NCBI GenBank assembly: GCA_016212085.1
Contig: JACRHL010000006.1
Span: forward strand, 1 to 64,000
Origin: Nitrospirota bacterium
GTDB taxonomy: Bacteria > Nitrospirota > JACRHL01
Length of the DNA stretch: 64,000 nt
Direction: 5' to 3'
The notes beneath the pieces are model-generated. The model worked only from the letters and a program-made list of their open reading frames with translations. It searched no databases and was not told the origin of the DNA. How positions within the stretch are numbered: position 1 is the stretch's first letter; every line of letters begins with the position of its first letter. This document shows positions 1-7,770 of the stretch, in pieces. The position numbers and the translations under genes were made by a program.

Positions 1-777
1 GGCGGCGACGCCCCGGAGCCGGCCACGGCGCGGGGCGCCGAGCCGTCCCAGGCCCGTGGCGAGGGCCAGCGGGACGACGCGCCGCGCTTCGGCGCCGCCA
101 AGGGCGGGCGCTTCGGCGCGCCGGAGGGGACGGCCCCGGCCGCCCCGCAGGCCGCCCCGGCGCCCGCCGACGGGCCGCGCCTGGCCCAGATGTCGGCCCA
201 GGCCCCCGTTGTTCCCCAGGCCGCCCTCCAGGCCGCCCCGGCGGACGTGGCACCCAAGGCGGATGCCGCCGGCGGCGAGCGCGGTGGGCCGGTGCAGGGC
301 ATCGGCCCGGCGGGCGACGGCGCCCCCGCGCAGCACGTCAAGGATGCCGGCCCCCTGCACCGCGCCGGCCACCCGGCGCGGGCGGAGGCCTTCGACCAGG
401 TGATCGACCGCACCCTGCGCATGGTGCGCGTGGGCGACCGGGAGGCCACCCTGCAACTCACCCCGGAGCACCTGGGCGAGCTGAAGATCCGGGTGGTGGT
501 GGAGGGCGGCATGGTCAGCGCCCACCTCACCGTCCACAACGCCCAGACCCGCGACCTGATTGGCGATCAGCTTGGCCGCCTGGAGCAGGCGCTGCGCGAC
601 GCCGGCGCCGACGGCGCCCAGGTGGACGTGGGGTTGAACGAGGGCAACGGCAAGGGCCAGCGCGAGCAGGCGGATGGGCAGCCGGCGCAGCGCCAGGCCA
701 CGGTGCCCAAGCCGGCGGACGGACCCGGACGGCCGGTGGTGGTGCCCGCCGGATCGTCCCTGAGCATTCACGCCTGA
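1..777 (+). CDS. fliK: Flagellar hook-length control protein FliK, C-terminal part
   Basis: The frame is open from the first base, so the start lies outside the window. About 258 residues are visible. The N-terminal part is low-complexity Ala/Pro/Gly, as is usual for the molecular-ruler half of FliK. Roughly the last 120 residues are a Flg_hook domain (LQLTPEHLGELKIRVVVEGG, then LTVHNAQTRDLIGDQLGRLEQALRDAGA). FliK is secreted during hook growth and switches export specificity through FlhB once the hook reaches length. flgD follows 14 bp downstream and then flgE, the standard hook cluster order. Family assignment is firm; the N-terminus cannot be judged. Confidence 0.93.
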   Translation, partial: GGDAPEPATARGAEPSQARGEGQRDDAPRFGAAKGGRFGAPEGTAPAAPQAAPAPADGPRLAQMSAQAPVVPQAALQAAPADVAPKADAAGGERGGPVQGIGPAGDGAPAQHVKDAGPLHRAGHPARAEAFDQVIDRTLRMVRVGDREATLQLTPEHLGELKIRVVVEGGMVSAHLTVHNAQTRDLIGDQLGRLEQALRDAGADGAQVDVGLNEGNGKGQREQADGQPAQRQATVPKPADGPGRPVVVPAGSSLSIHA

Positions 778-791
778 CGGGAGGAACACGC

Positions 792-1475
792 ATGGCCATT
801 CGATCCATCGATGACGCAAACGCCGCCGCGGCGCTGAGCCAGACCACCAAGCAATCCGGCAGCAGCGCCCTGGGCAAGGACGAGTTCCTGCGGCTGCTCA
901 CCACGCAGCTGCAATACCAGGACCCCATGGCGCCCATGGACAACACCCAGTTCACCGCCCAGCTCGCCCAGTTCTCCAGCCTGGAGCAGCTGTTCTCGGT
1001 GAACGACAACCTGCTGGGCCTGAGCCTGGCCCAGGCGCCGTCGGGCATGGCCAGCGTGGCGGGCTTCCTCGACCGCGACGTGGTGGCCCAGGGCAACCGG
1101 GTGGTGCTGGGGGAAAACGGCGCCAGCCCCATCCAGTTCGTGCTCGACGGCCGCGCCGAGATCGTCAACGTGACCATCAAGGACGCCAGCGGGGTGACCG
1201 TGCGCAACCTCCCCCTGGGCGCCCTGCCCGGCGGCGCCCAAAGCGGGGGGTGGGACGGCCTGGACAACCTGGGCCGCTCGCAGCCCGCCGGCGACTACAC
1301 CTTCACGGTGACCGCCCAGGACGACATGGGCGACACGGTGCCCACCCACACCGAGGTGCGCGGGCGGGTCACCGGCGCCATCTACAACGGCGGCAACGCC
1401 TACCTGACCGTGGGCGCGCACCAGGTGGCGCTCACCGACGTGCTCTCGGTGAGCACGGCCAACTACGGCAACTGA
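792..1475 (+). CDS. flgD: Hook capping/scaffold protein FlgD
   Basis: 227 residues. The diagnostic N-terminal segment LGKDEFLRLLTTQLQYQDPM (residues about 30-50), followed by MDNTQFTAQLAQFSSLEQL, is the conserved export and capping region of FlgD. The C-terminal half carries the Ig/Tudor-like part (GVTVRNLPLG, WDGLDNLGRSQPAGDYTFTVTA). FlgD caps the growing hook and guides FlgE assembly. The ATG has a GGGAGG ribosome site about 8 bp upstream. It lies between fliK and flgE and is almost certainly co-transcribed with them. Confidence 0.97.
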   Translation: MAIRSIDDANAAAALSQTTKQSGSSALGKDEFLRLLTTQLQYQDPMAPMDNTQFTAQLAQFSSLEQLFSVNDNLLGLSLAQAPSGMASVAGFLDRDVVAQGNRVVLGENGASPIQFVLDGRAEIVNVTIKDASGVTVRNLPLGALPGGAQSGGWDGLDNLGRSQPAGDYTFTVTAQDDMGDTVPTHTEVRGRVTGAIYNGGNAYLTVGAHQVALTDVLSVSTANYGN

Positions 1476-1492
1476 CCACCATTCGGGCGTTC

Positions 1493-1513
1493 GCGCCGCG
1501 CACGCCGCGGCGC
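1493..1513 (+). promoter_or_regulatory. Intercistronic hairpin between flgD and flgE
   Basis: A perfect 8-bp stem (GCGCCGCG, 1493-1500, with CGCGGCGC, 1506-1513) and a 5-nt loop lie in the 60-bp gap just upstream of the flgE ribosome site (AAAGGAG). There is no T tract, so it is more likely an mRNA-stabilising or processing element for the abundant hook protein than a terminator. That role is inference. Confidence 0.45.
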
Positions 1514-1535
1514 AACCCAATAAAGGAGACATGAC

Positions 1536-2861
1536 ATGACCGTTCTCAGCTCCCTCTATTCCGGCGTCAGCGGCATCAACGCCAACGGCACCAGCCTTTC
1601 GGTGATCGGCAACAACATCGCCAACACCAACACGGTGGGCTTCAAGGGCAGCCGCACCGTGTTCTCCGACGTGCTGTCCGGCACCGCGGGCCGCCAGCCG
1701 GTGGGCCGCGGCGTGCTGGTCTCGGCCATCGACAAGGACCTGAGCCAGGGCTCCTTCGAGACCACCGGCAACGTGCTCGACCTGGCCATCGACGGCGAGG
1801 GCTTCTTCCTGGTGAACGACGGCGTGGGCAACTCCTACACCCGCGCCGGCGTGTTCGGCACCGACAAGGACGGCGTCATCGTCAACCCGGAGGGGCTCGC
1901 CCTGATGGGCTTCCAGGCGGACGCGGTGGGCAACATCTCGGGCTCGCTGGGGTCGATCCAGCTCAAGTCCAACATCTCCGACCCGAACCCCACGGGCAAC
2001 GTGCTCATCAACTCGAACCTGGATTCGCGCAGCCCGCTCATCCCCGGCGGGTTCGACCTGTCCAACCCGGTGGGCACCTCCAACCACTCCAACGCCATCT
2101 CGGTGGTGGACTCCCTGGGCCGCAGCCACCTGGCGACGGTTTACTACAGCAAGGCATCCGAGGCCCCCACCGGCAATACCTGGAACTGGTACACGGTGGT
2201 GGGCAGCGCCGACACCCTGTCGGGCGTGGACGAGGTGCAGGCCTCGGGCACCCTGACCTTCAACAGCGCCGGCGCCCTGGCGGACGAGAGCGCTCCCAGC
2301 TACTGGACCGGCTGGACCGCCGCCGCCGGCTCGGGCACGGCCACCACCGGCTTCAACTTCGACGGCGGCGCCAACCTGAACCAGGTGATCGCCTTCGACT
2401 TCGGCCAGAACATCAACAGCGAGGCCGGATCGGGCCTGGACGGCACCACCCAGTACGGCGTGATCTCGTCCACCAGCTTCCAGACCCAGGACGGCTTCGC
2501 CCCCGGCGAGCTGCAGTCGGTGAACATCTCCGGCGACGGCCTGGTGGAGGGCCTGTTCAACAACGGCGAGTCGCGCATCATCGCCCAGCTCGCCGTGGCC
2601 ACCTTCAACAACCCCAAGGGCCTCAACTCCAAGGGCTCGAACCAGTTCTCCGAGTCGTTCTCGTCGGGCCAGCCCAACATCGGCGTGGGCGAGTCGGGCG
2701 GGCGCGGCCGCGTGCTGTCCAACTCGCTGGAGTTGTCGAACGTGGACCTGGCGGCGGAGTTCATCAAGATGATCGCCGCCCAGCGCGCCTTCCAGGCCAA
2801 CTCCCGCGTCATCACCTCCACCGACGAGGTGCTGCGCGACATGGTGAACATCATCCGCTAG
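1536..2861 (+). CDS. flgE: Flagellar hook protein FlgE
   Basis: 441 residues, near the usual length. The N-terminus MTVLSSLYSGVSGINANGTS followed by IGNNIANTNTVGFKGSR is the flagellar rod/hook signature. The C-terminus SNVDLAAEFIKMIAAQRAFQ with ANSRVITSTDEVLRDMVNIIR is the matching coiled-coil terminal helix. The middle, with NVDLSSR-like LINSNLDSRSPLIPG, is the FlgE D1/D2 region. It polymerises into the hook outside the cell. AAAGGAGACATGAC gives a strong ribosome site. The stop codon is followed within 8 bp by two fused copies of the dispersed palindromic repeat. Confidence 0.97.
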   Translation: MTVLSSLYSGVSGINANGTSLSVIGNNIANTNTVGFKGSRTVFSDVLSGTAGRQPVGRGVLVSAIDKDLSQGSFETTGNVLDLAIDGEGFFLVNDGVGNSYTRAGVFGTDKDGVIVNPEGLALMGFQADAVGNISGSLGSIQLKSNISDPNPTGNVLINSNLDSRSPLIPGGFDLSNPVGTSNHSNAISVVDSLGRSHLATVYYSKASEAPTGNTWNWYTVVGSADTLSGVDEVQASGTLTFNSAGALADESAPSYWTGWTAAAGSGTATTGFNFDGGANLNQVIAFDFGQNINSEAGSGLDGTTQYGVISSTSFQTQDGFAPGELQSVNISGDGLVEGLFNNGESRIIAQLAVATFNNPKGLNSKGSNQFSESFSSGQPNIGVGESGGRGRVLSNSLELSNVDLAAEFIKMIAAQRAFQANSRVITSTDEVLRDMVNIIR

Positions 2862-2868
2862 TAGCGAA

Positions 2869-3010
2869 GTGCACCTCTATTAACCTGCTGCGCGCCCCGA
2901 TTGCTGCGTTGGGCGGTGCTCGAACCCTCGCCTATCTTCCAGATATGTCTCGGGTTCTGCGCTCCGTCCGCCTTGCACTCGGGGCGCTCGCGACGGTTAA
3001 TAGAGGGCAC
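2869..3010 (+). repeat. Dispersed palindromic element, short form, copy 1
   Basis: About 142 bp running from a GTGCACCTCTATTAACC left end to GGTTAATAGAGG at the right, 7 bp after the flgE stop. The central hairpin TATCT-TCC-AGATA is at 2933-2945, flanked by GAACCC and GGGTTC arms. The right end runs directly into copy 2. It contains no plausible gene. Forward orientation is defined here as the TTAACCTGCTGCGCGC end first. Confidence 0.9.
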
Positions 3011-3147
3011 TTCTCTTAACCTGCTGCGCGCCCCGATTGCTGCGTTGGGCGGTGCTCGAACCCTCGCCTATCTTCCAGATATGTCTCGGGTTCTGCGCTC
3101 CGTCCGCCTTGCACTCATGGCGCTCGCGACGGTTAATAGAAGTGCCC
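3005..3147 (+). repeat. Dispersed palindromic element, short form, copy 2
   Basis: A 143-bp copy fused head-to-tail with copy 1 and nearly identical to it. The left end is GGGCACTTCTCTTAACC and the right end GGTTAATAGAAGTGCCC, so the terminal repeats still pair after change on both sides (CTTC/GAAG). It carries the same TATCT-TCC-AGATA centre. Forward orientation. Confidence 0.9.
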
Positions 3148-3173
3148 TAGAGATACCCTGACAGCGGCGGCGG

Positions 3174-3274
3174 CTTGACGCTCCGCCCCGGTCCGGGCCG
3201 GATCGGGGCGGGAACGTCAAGGGATCGACGCACGGGGGCCGGCGCGCCGCCAAAATGGCGGCGCCGGCCCCCGT
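3174..3274 (+). promoter_or_regulatory. Two large hairpins between flgE and motA
   Basis: Hairpin one (3174-3221) pairs CTTGACG with CGTCAAG and CCGCCCCG with CGGGGCGG. Hairpin two (3232-3274) pairs ACGGGGGCCGGC with GCCGGCCCCCGT and GCCGCC with GGCGGC around an AAAAT loop. The second is followed only by a short GTTTTC, so at most it is a weak terminator separating the hook genes from the stator operon. The gene-free stretch 2862-3414 holds these, the two palindromic elements and the sigma-54 site. Confidence 0.55.
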
Positions 3275-3337
3275 CGGCGTTTTCGGGGTGGGGCGCAAGC
3301 ACCTGTAATATCGGGAGAATACGCTTTTCGGCGCGGC

Positions 3338-3353
3338 TGGCATCCGTGTTGCA
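3338..3353 (+). promoter_or_regulatory. Sigma-54 (RpoN) promoter for motA-fliP
   Basis: TGGCATCCGTGTTGCA matches the -24/-12 consensus TGGCAY-N5-TTGCW, with exactly 10 nt between the GG and GC dinucleotides. The start site would be near 3364, leaving a leader of about 50 nt before the motA ATG at 3415. RpoN control of hook and basal-body operons is common in polarly flagellated bacteria. Confidence 0.78.
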
Positions 3354-3414
3354 CAAGCCAGGGCATGCGCCCGCCGGTGGTGGTGGGCACGGGTTTCAAA
3401 CGGGACGGAGAGCG

Positions 3415-4275
3415 ATGGATCCCGCAACCATACTCGGCATCGTTGTCGCCTTCTCGCTCATGGGCTATTCCATCGCCCAGGCGGGGGACCTGGGCGCCTT
3501 CCTGAACCTGCCGGCCATCCTCATCGTGATCGGCGGCACCGTCGGGGCGTGCCTGATCTACTACCCGCTGGGCAAGGTGGTGGGCATCTTCGGCGTGGTC
3601 AAGAAGGCGTTCGTGATGCCCAACCACTCCTATGCGGAGCGGGTGCGCGTGTTGGGGGAATACGCCGCCAAATCGCGCCGCCAGGGGCTGCTGGCGCTGG
3701 CCGAGGAGGTGAAGGCCCTGGACGACCCGTTCTTCCGCCGCTGCATGGAGATGACCCTGGACGGCATCGACCCCGCCGAGATCGCCAAGGTGATGGGACG
3801 CGAGATCGCCGCCACCACCGAGCGCCACCGCATCGGCGCCGAGGTGTTCTCGACCATGGGCACCTTTGCCCCGGCCATGGGCATGATCGGCACCCTGATC
3901 GGCCTGGTGAACATGCTGCACACCCTGAACAACCCGGCCAACATCGGCCCGGCCATGGCGGTGGCCCTGCTGTCGACCCTGTACGGGGCGCTGCTGTCGA
4001 ACCTGGTCTTCTTTCCGCTGTCGGGCAAGTTGCGCTACCGCAGCTGGCGCGAGAGCATCCTGCGCGAGATCACCCTGGAGGGCGTGGTGGGCGTGGCCAA
4101 GGGCGACCATCCCACCGTGCTCGAGCAGAAGCTGACCGCCTTCATCACCCCCAACCTGGAGCAGGACGACCCCAAGACAACGATGGGGCGCCAGTCGGGC
4201 TTCAAGGTCAAGGACGAGGCCAGGGGCGAGGCGGATCAACCCGCCAAGCCCAAGCGCCCGCGCATCCGGTTGTAA
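3415..4275 (+). CDS. motA: Flagellar stator protein MotA/PomA type
   Basis: 286 residues. MDPATILGIVVAFSLMGYSI opens the first membrane helix, with helix 2 near residues 30-52 (ILIVIGGTVGACLI). After the cytoplasmic loop, two more helices fall in FAPAMGMIGTLIGLVNML and AVALLSTLYGALLSNLVFFPL, with the ion-channel Pro/Thr/Gly pattern of MotA/PomA. The cytoplasmic loop holds the charged rotor-facing helix. It forms the ion-conducting A5B2 stator with MotB. The ATG at 3415 is preferred because GGACGGAGAG precedes it and a sigma-54 promoter lies just upstream; longer in-frame starts would run back through the hairpins. Confidence 0.95.
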   Translation: MDPATILGIVVAFSLMGYSIAQAGDLGAFLNLPAILIVIGGTVGACLIYYPLGKVVGIFGVVKKAFVMPNHSYAERVRVLGEYAAKSRRQGLLALAEEVKALDDPFFRRCMEMTLDGIDPAEIAKVMGREIAATTERHRIGAEVFSTMGTFAPAMGMIGTLIGLVNMLHTLNNPANIGPAMAVALLSTLYGALLSNLVFFPLSGKLRYRSWRESILREITLEGVVGVAKGDHPTVLEQKLTAFITPNLEQDDPKTTMGRQSGFKVKDEARGEADQPAKPKRPRIRL

Positions 4276-4279
4276 GGCC

Positions 4280-4936
4280 ATGAGCGAACGCCCCCATATC
4301 AGCCGCTACGGCGACGACGGCACCCAGAAGGCGGAGATCCGCGCGGTGTGGGGTATCAACACCTCCCTCAGCCTGATCCTGCTCACCTTGCTGGTGTACC
4401 TGGTCTCGCTCACCAACGTGGACGAGGCGCGGCGCAGCAGCGTGTATGCCTCGCTGGCCAAGGCGTTCATGTTCACCGAGCGCAGCGAGCAGGCCGCCCC
4501 CGTCGAGACGGGCGGCGCCCTGCTGTCGGGCTCGCGCCAGGGGCTGCGCGCCCTGATGGGCTATCTGGGTGACGATCCGTCCAGGGGCGAGGTGGCCTGG
4601 GAGGGGCCCAACCTGATCGTGAACCTGCCCGACGCCCCCGACGGCGCGGTGCCCGCCGAGCTGCTGGCCCGCGTGGGCACCCTGGCCGGGGCCATGGACC
4701 AACTGGTGCGGGTGGAGGCCTACGCCGCCCCCGGCGACACCCCCGCCGATCCGTTCTCCGGCTCCCTGGGCCGGGCGGTCGCCGTGGCGCACACCCTGCT
4801 GGCGCTGGGCACCGGCCTGGACGAGCGGCGCGTGGAGGCGGTGGGGCACTCCACCCCGCTGCCCCTGGCCGATGGCCTGGGCGCCGAGACCCCGCGCGTG
4901 CGCGTGGTCATCAGGAACGCGGAGGGCACCCTGTGA
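4280..4936 (+). CDS. MotB-like stator/OmpA-fold protein lacking the channel aspartate
   Basis: 218 residues. One membrane helix (residues about 24-46, WGINTSLSLILLTLLVYLVS) sits where MotB has its proton-binding helix, but contains no Asp or Glu. The C-terminal half is OmpA/MotB-like (PADPFSGSLGRAVAVAHTLL, then ERRVEAVGHSTPLPLADG). It sits between motA and a second, canonical-looking motB, with a 4-bp gap to the first and a GTGA overlap with the second. Family membership is inferred from the fold pattern and position. It could be a non-conducting peptidoglycan-anchoring partner or regulator of the stator. Whether it is in the A5B2 complex is unknown. Confidence 0.8.
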   Translation: MSERPHISRYGDDGTQKAEIRAVWGINTSLSLILLTLLVYLVSLTNVDEARRSSVYASLAKAFMFTERSEQAAPVETGGALLSGSRQGLRALMGYLGDDPSRGEVAWEGPNLIVNLPDAPDGAVPAELLARVGTLAGAMDQLVRVEAYAAPGDTPADPFSGSLGRAVAVAHTLLALGTGLDERRVEAVGHSTPLPLADGLGAETPRVRVVIRNAEGTL

Positions 4937-5586
4937 CGCACCGCAACGGAGAACGCAACGGCTGGGTGGGCCAGGACCTGGCGGACAGCTGGCTGGTCAT
5001 CTTTGCCGACCTGCTGACCCTGCTGATCACCCTGTTCGTGCTCATGCTGTCCATGAACGCGCTCAAGGCCGGGATGGTGCCGCCGTCGGCGAAGACCACC
5101 GGCAACCCGGGCCTGACCACCCCCGTGTGGGAAGGCGACCCGGAGGCCCCGGACGACCGCATGGTGCCCCTGGACGGCATTGGCGAGGTGGGCGCCCGCG
5201 TGGCGCAGATGCGCATCGGCCTGAACCGCGACGGCCTGACCGGCGGTTTCGAGATCTACCACGACCGGCGCGGCATGGTGCTGCGCTTCGGCGGCGCGGC
5301 GCTGCTCGCCGATGGCCGCCTGACCCGCTCCGGCGCCCTGCGCGTGGAGCGGCTGGGGGCGTACCTGGCCCGTTCCGGCCAGGTGGTGGCGGTCACCGCC
5401 GTGGCCGGCCCCGAGACCGGCGCCGGCTGGGCCGGCGCCGCCCAGGCCGCCGCCCTGGTGGGCAACGCCCTGGTGCGGGCGGGCGTGGCCCCGGCGCAGG
5501 TGGTGCCGGTGGCGCGCGGCATCCCCTATCCGGACCCCCTTTCCACCCGGCCGTCGGGCGGGATCGAATTCATACTGCACGACTGA
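4933..5586 (+). CDS. motB: Flagellar stator protein MotB
   Basis: 217 residues, starting with GTG that overlaps the previous stop (GTGA). Residues 18-40 read DSWLVIFADLLTLLITLFVL, the classic MotB plug and helix; Asp26 in FADLL is the predicted ion-binding residue. The C-terminal OmpA-like domain (VLRFGGAALLADGRLTRSGA to the end) should bind peptidoglycan, though it is short and lacks an obvious full-length TDxxG motif. With motA it makes the torque-generating stator. fliL follows after 56 bp with its own strong ribosome site. Confidence 0.92.
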   Translation: MTHRNGERNGWVGQDLADSWLVIFADLLTLLITLFVLMLSMNALKAGMVPPSAKTTGNPGLTTPVWEGDPEAPDDRMVPLDGIGEVGARVAQMRIGLNRDGLTGGFEIYHDRRGMVLRFGGAALLADGRLTRSGALRVERLGAYLARSGQVVAVTAVAGPETGAGWAGAAQAAALVGNALVRAGVAPAQVVPVARGIPYPDPLSTRPSGGIEFILHD

Positions 5587-5642
5587 TGACACGGCCCCCA
5601 GGGGGTGTTCCCCGGGGCCAGGAACAAACAAGGAGACAGACG

Positions 5643-6140
5643 ATGGCGGACAAGAAGCAGGCGACCCCCGAGGAACCGGCGGCCGAGGCCCCGAAGAAAT
5701 CCAAGAAGAAGCTGTTCATCGCCCTGGGTGCCGTGCTGGTGCTGGGGGGGGGCGGCGCCGGCGCCTACCTGATGCTGGGCGGCGGCGGGGAGCACGCGGA
5801 CGCGGCCGCCGTGTCCGCCGAGGAAGCCGCCAAGACCGCCGCGGTGAACCTGGAGCTGGAACCGTTCCTGGTGAACCTGGCGGACCCGGGCGGCAGCCAT
5901 TACCTGAAGACCAAGATGACCCTGGAGCTGAGCGACCAGGTGGCGGCGGACTGGGTCAACTCCCACCTGCCCCGCGTGCGCGACGGCGTGCTGATGCTGC
6001 TGTCGGGCAAGGATAGCGCCGCGCTGCTCACCGCCCGCGGCAAGTTCACCCTGCGCGACGAGGTGATGGCCGAGCTCAACGCGATGCTGGACGACGGCAA
6101 GGTGCAGGCGGTCTACCTCACCGAGTTCATGGTCCAGTAA
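5643..6140 (+). CDS. fliL: Flagellar basal-body-associated protein FliL
   Basis: 165 residues. A lysine-rich cytoplasmic N-terminus (KKSKKK) precedes one membrane helix (LFIALGAVLVLGGGGAGAYL, about 24-44). The periplasmic FliL domain follows (LELEPFLVNLADPGGSHYLK, MTLELSD, then VRDGVLMLLSGKD). FliL rings around stators and tunes motor output. The ATG at 5643 follows AAGGAGACAGACG. The next gene starts 3 bp after its stop. Confidence 0.95.
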   Translation: MADKKQATPEEPAAEAPKKSKKKLFIALGAVLVLGGGGAGAYLMLGGGGEHADAAAVSAEEAAKTAAVNLELEPFLVNLADPGGSHYLKTKMTLELSDQVAADWVNSHLPRVRDGVLMLLSGKDSAALLTARGKFTLRDEVMAELNAMLDDGKVQAVYLTEFMVQ

Positions 6141-6143
6141 GCC

Positions 6144-7157
6144 ATGGAACGCGTGCTCTCCCAGGACGAGGTCAACGCCCTTCTGAAGGGCCTGGACGGC
6201 GACGACGGGCCCCAGCAGGAGGCCGTCGCCGACGATGCGGAGTCCGGCGTCGTCACCTATAACCTGGGCTCCAACGACGCCGTCAACTGGGGCCACCTGC
6301 CCTCGCTCCAGATGATCTGCGAGAAGTGGGCGCGCGCCATGCAGGAGGAGTTGGGCGCCATGCTCCTGGAGGAGGCGGTGGTGGCCCTGGACGATTTCGT
6401 CTACCGGCCGTTCCAGGAGTTCGTCGACACCCTCCAGATGCCCAGCAGCTTCACCATCTGCCGGCTCTACCCGTTGCAGGGCAGCGGTATCTTCATCATG
6501 GAGTCGGAGCTGGTCACCAACCTGATGGACCTGCTGTTCGGCGGCCGCAACCAGACCCACGTGAAGATCGAGGGGCGCGACTTCACCGCCGTGGAGCGCC
6601 ATTTCATCCACCAGGTGGCGGAGCAGGCGCTCACCGAGATGCGCCAGTGCTGGCAGACGGTGCACCCGATCACCTTCGAGTTCCAGCGCACCGAGATCAA
6701 CCCCCAGTTCGCCATGGTCATCGGCTCCGCCGACATGGCCGTGTGCTGCCGCTTCTCGGTGGAGCTGAACCACAACGAAACACGCATGTACATGGTGTTT
6801 CCCTATTCCTCCCTGGAGCCCATCAAGGAGAAGCTCTCCTCCGTGTTCAAGGGCGAGGAGTTGGTGGCGGACACCCGCTGGGTGCGGCGCCTGCGCTCCC
6901 GGGTGATGGAGACACCGCTGCCCGCCAAGGTGGAGCTGGGGCGCGCCAAGGTGCCCCTGGGCCAGGTCGCCCACTGGGAGGTGGGCGACGTGGTGGTGCT
7001 GCCCAACAAGGTTTCCCGGCCGCTCGAGATGACCATCTCCGGGGTGCCCAAGTTCTGGGGCTATCCGGGCGAGCACGACGGCTATATCGCGTTCCAGGTC
7101 TATGGCGAAATCCAGACCCAGGACGATTCCATCCAAGACGAGGATTCCAATGGCTGA
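6144..7157 (+). CDS. fliM: Flagellar motor switch protein FliM
   Basis: 337 residues. The N-terminus ERVLSQDEVNALLKGL is the FliM start, which in chemotactic species is the CheY-P docking helix region. The middle domain (residues about 45-230) includes YPLQGSGIFIMESELVTNLM and LLFGG, the CheC-like fold contacting FliG. The C-terminal SpoA domain (LPAKVELGRAKVPLGQVAHW) pairs with FliN in the C-ring. It overlaps fliN by 8 bp, suggesting coupled translation. Confidence 0.97.
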   Translation: MERVLSQDEVNALLKGLDGDDGPQQEAVADDAESGVVTYNLGSNDAVNWGHLPSLQMICEKWARAMQEELGAMLLEEAVVALDDFVYRPFQEFVDTLQMPSSFTICRLYPLQGSGIFIMESELVTNLMDLLFGGRNQTHVKIEGRDFTAVERHFIHQVAEQALTEMRQCWQTVHPITFEFQRTEINPQFAMVIGSADMAVCCRFSVELNHNETRMYMVFPYSSLEPIKEKLSSVFKGEELVADTRWVRRLRSRVMETPLPAKVELGRAKVPLGQVAHWEVGDVVVLPNKVSRPLEMTISGVPKFWGYPGEHDGYIAFQVYGEIQTQDDSIQDEDSNG

Positions 7158-7770
7158 CGAGAACATGGACGATCTCCCCGAGAACGGGGCAATCCCCGAG
7201 TCGCCCGGCGGCGAGGAGCCGACCATCCTGGGCGGCGACGGCCTGGCGGCGGACGATGGCGCCCGGCCGGAGCCCACCGTGCTCGACGGCGACCCCACCC
7301 TGATGGGCGACGACTCGGCCCTGGTGGCCGAGGAGGGGCTGTCGGCGGCGGAGCAGGAGATGCTGGCCGCCGCCCTGGGCCAGCCGGCGCCCGCCCCGGC
7401 GCCGGCGCCCGCGCCGGCCAAGGCCCCGGCCAAGGCCGCCGTGTCCAAGCCGCAGGTGAACGCCACGCCGGTGAGCTTCGCGCCCATCGCCGAGGTGGCC
7501 TCCGGCCAGGAAACCTCCATCGACTTCCTGTTCGACCTGCCGGTGGACGTGAGCGTGCGCCTGGGCGAGACCCGCATCCTCATCCGCGACCTGCTGCAAC
7601 TGGGCCAGGGCTCGGTGGTGGAGCTGGACAAGCTGGCCGGCGAGCCCCTCGAGGTGGTGGTCAACGACAAGCTCATGGCCCGTGGCGAGGTGGTGGTGGT
7701 GAACGAAAAGTTCGGCGTGCGCCTGACCGAGGTGGTCACGCCGGCGGAAAGGGTCCATAACCTCAAATGA
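7150..7770 (+). CDS. fliN: Flagellar motor switch protein FliN with long acidic/Ala-Pro extension
   Basis: 206 residues against the usual 100-150. The C-terminal 85 residues are a SpoA domain (FLFDLPVDVSVRLGETRILI, LLQLGQGSVVELDKLAGEPL, VVNEKFGVRLTEVV). The first 115 are acidic, then Ala/Pro-rich, probably a flexible tether. FliN forms the bottom of the C-ring and docks the export ATPase complex. The ATG at 7150 is chosen because it starts MADENMDDLPEN and overlaps the end of fliM; an in-frame start at 7102 would lie deep in fliM. ATGA overlap with fliO. Confidence 0.95.
   Translation: MADENMDDLPENGAIPESPGGEEPTILGGDGLAADDGARPEPTVLDGDPTLMGDDSALVAEEGLSAAEQEMLAAALGQPAPAPAPAPAPAKAPAKAAVSKPQVNATPVSFAPIAEVASGQETSIDFLFDLPVDVSVRLGETRILIRDLLQLGQGSVVELDKLAGEPLEVVVNDKLMARGEVVVVNEKFGVRLTEVVTPAERVHNLK

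Noticed and set aside
2901-3161. Open frame made from the two fused palindromic elements
   Set aside because: Its translation repeats because the DNA repeats; the frame is not kept in other copies.
3175-3414. Longer start for motA
   Set aside because: The extension reads through large hairpins and past the sigma-54 start site.
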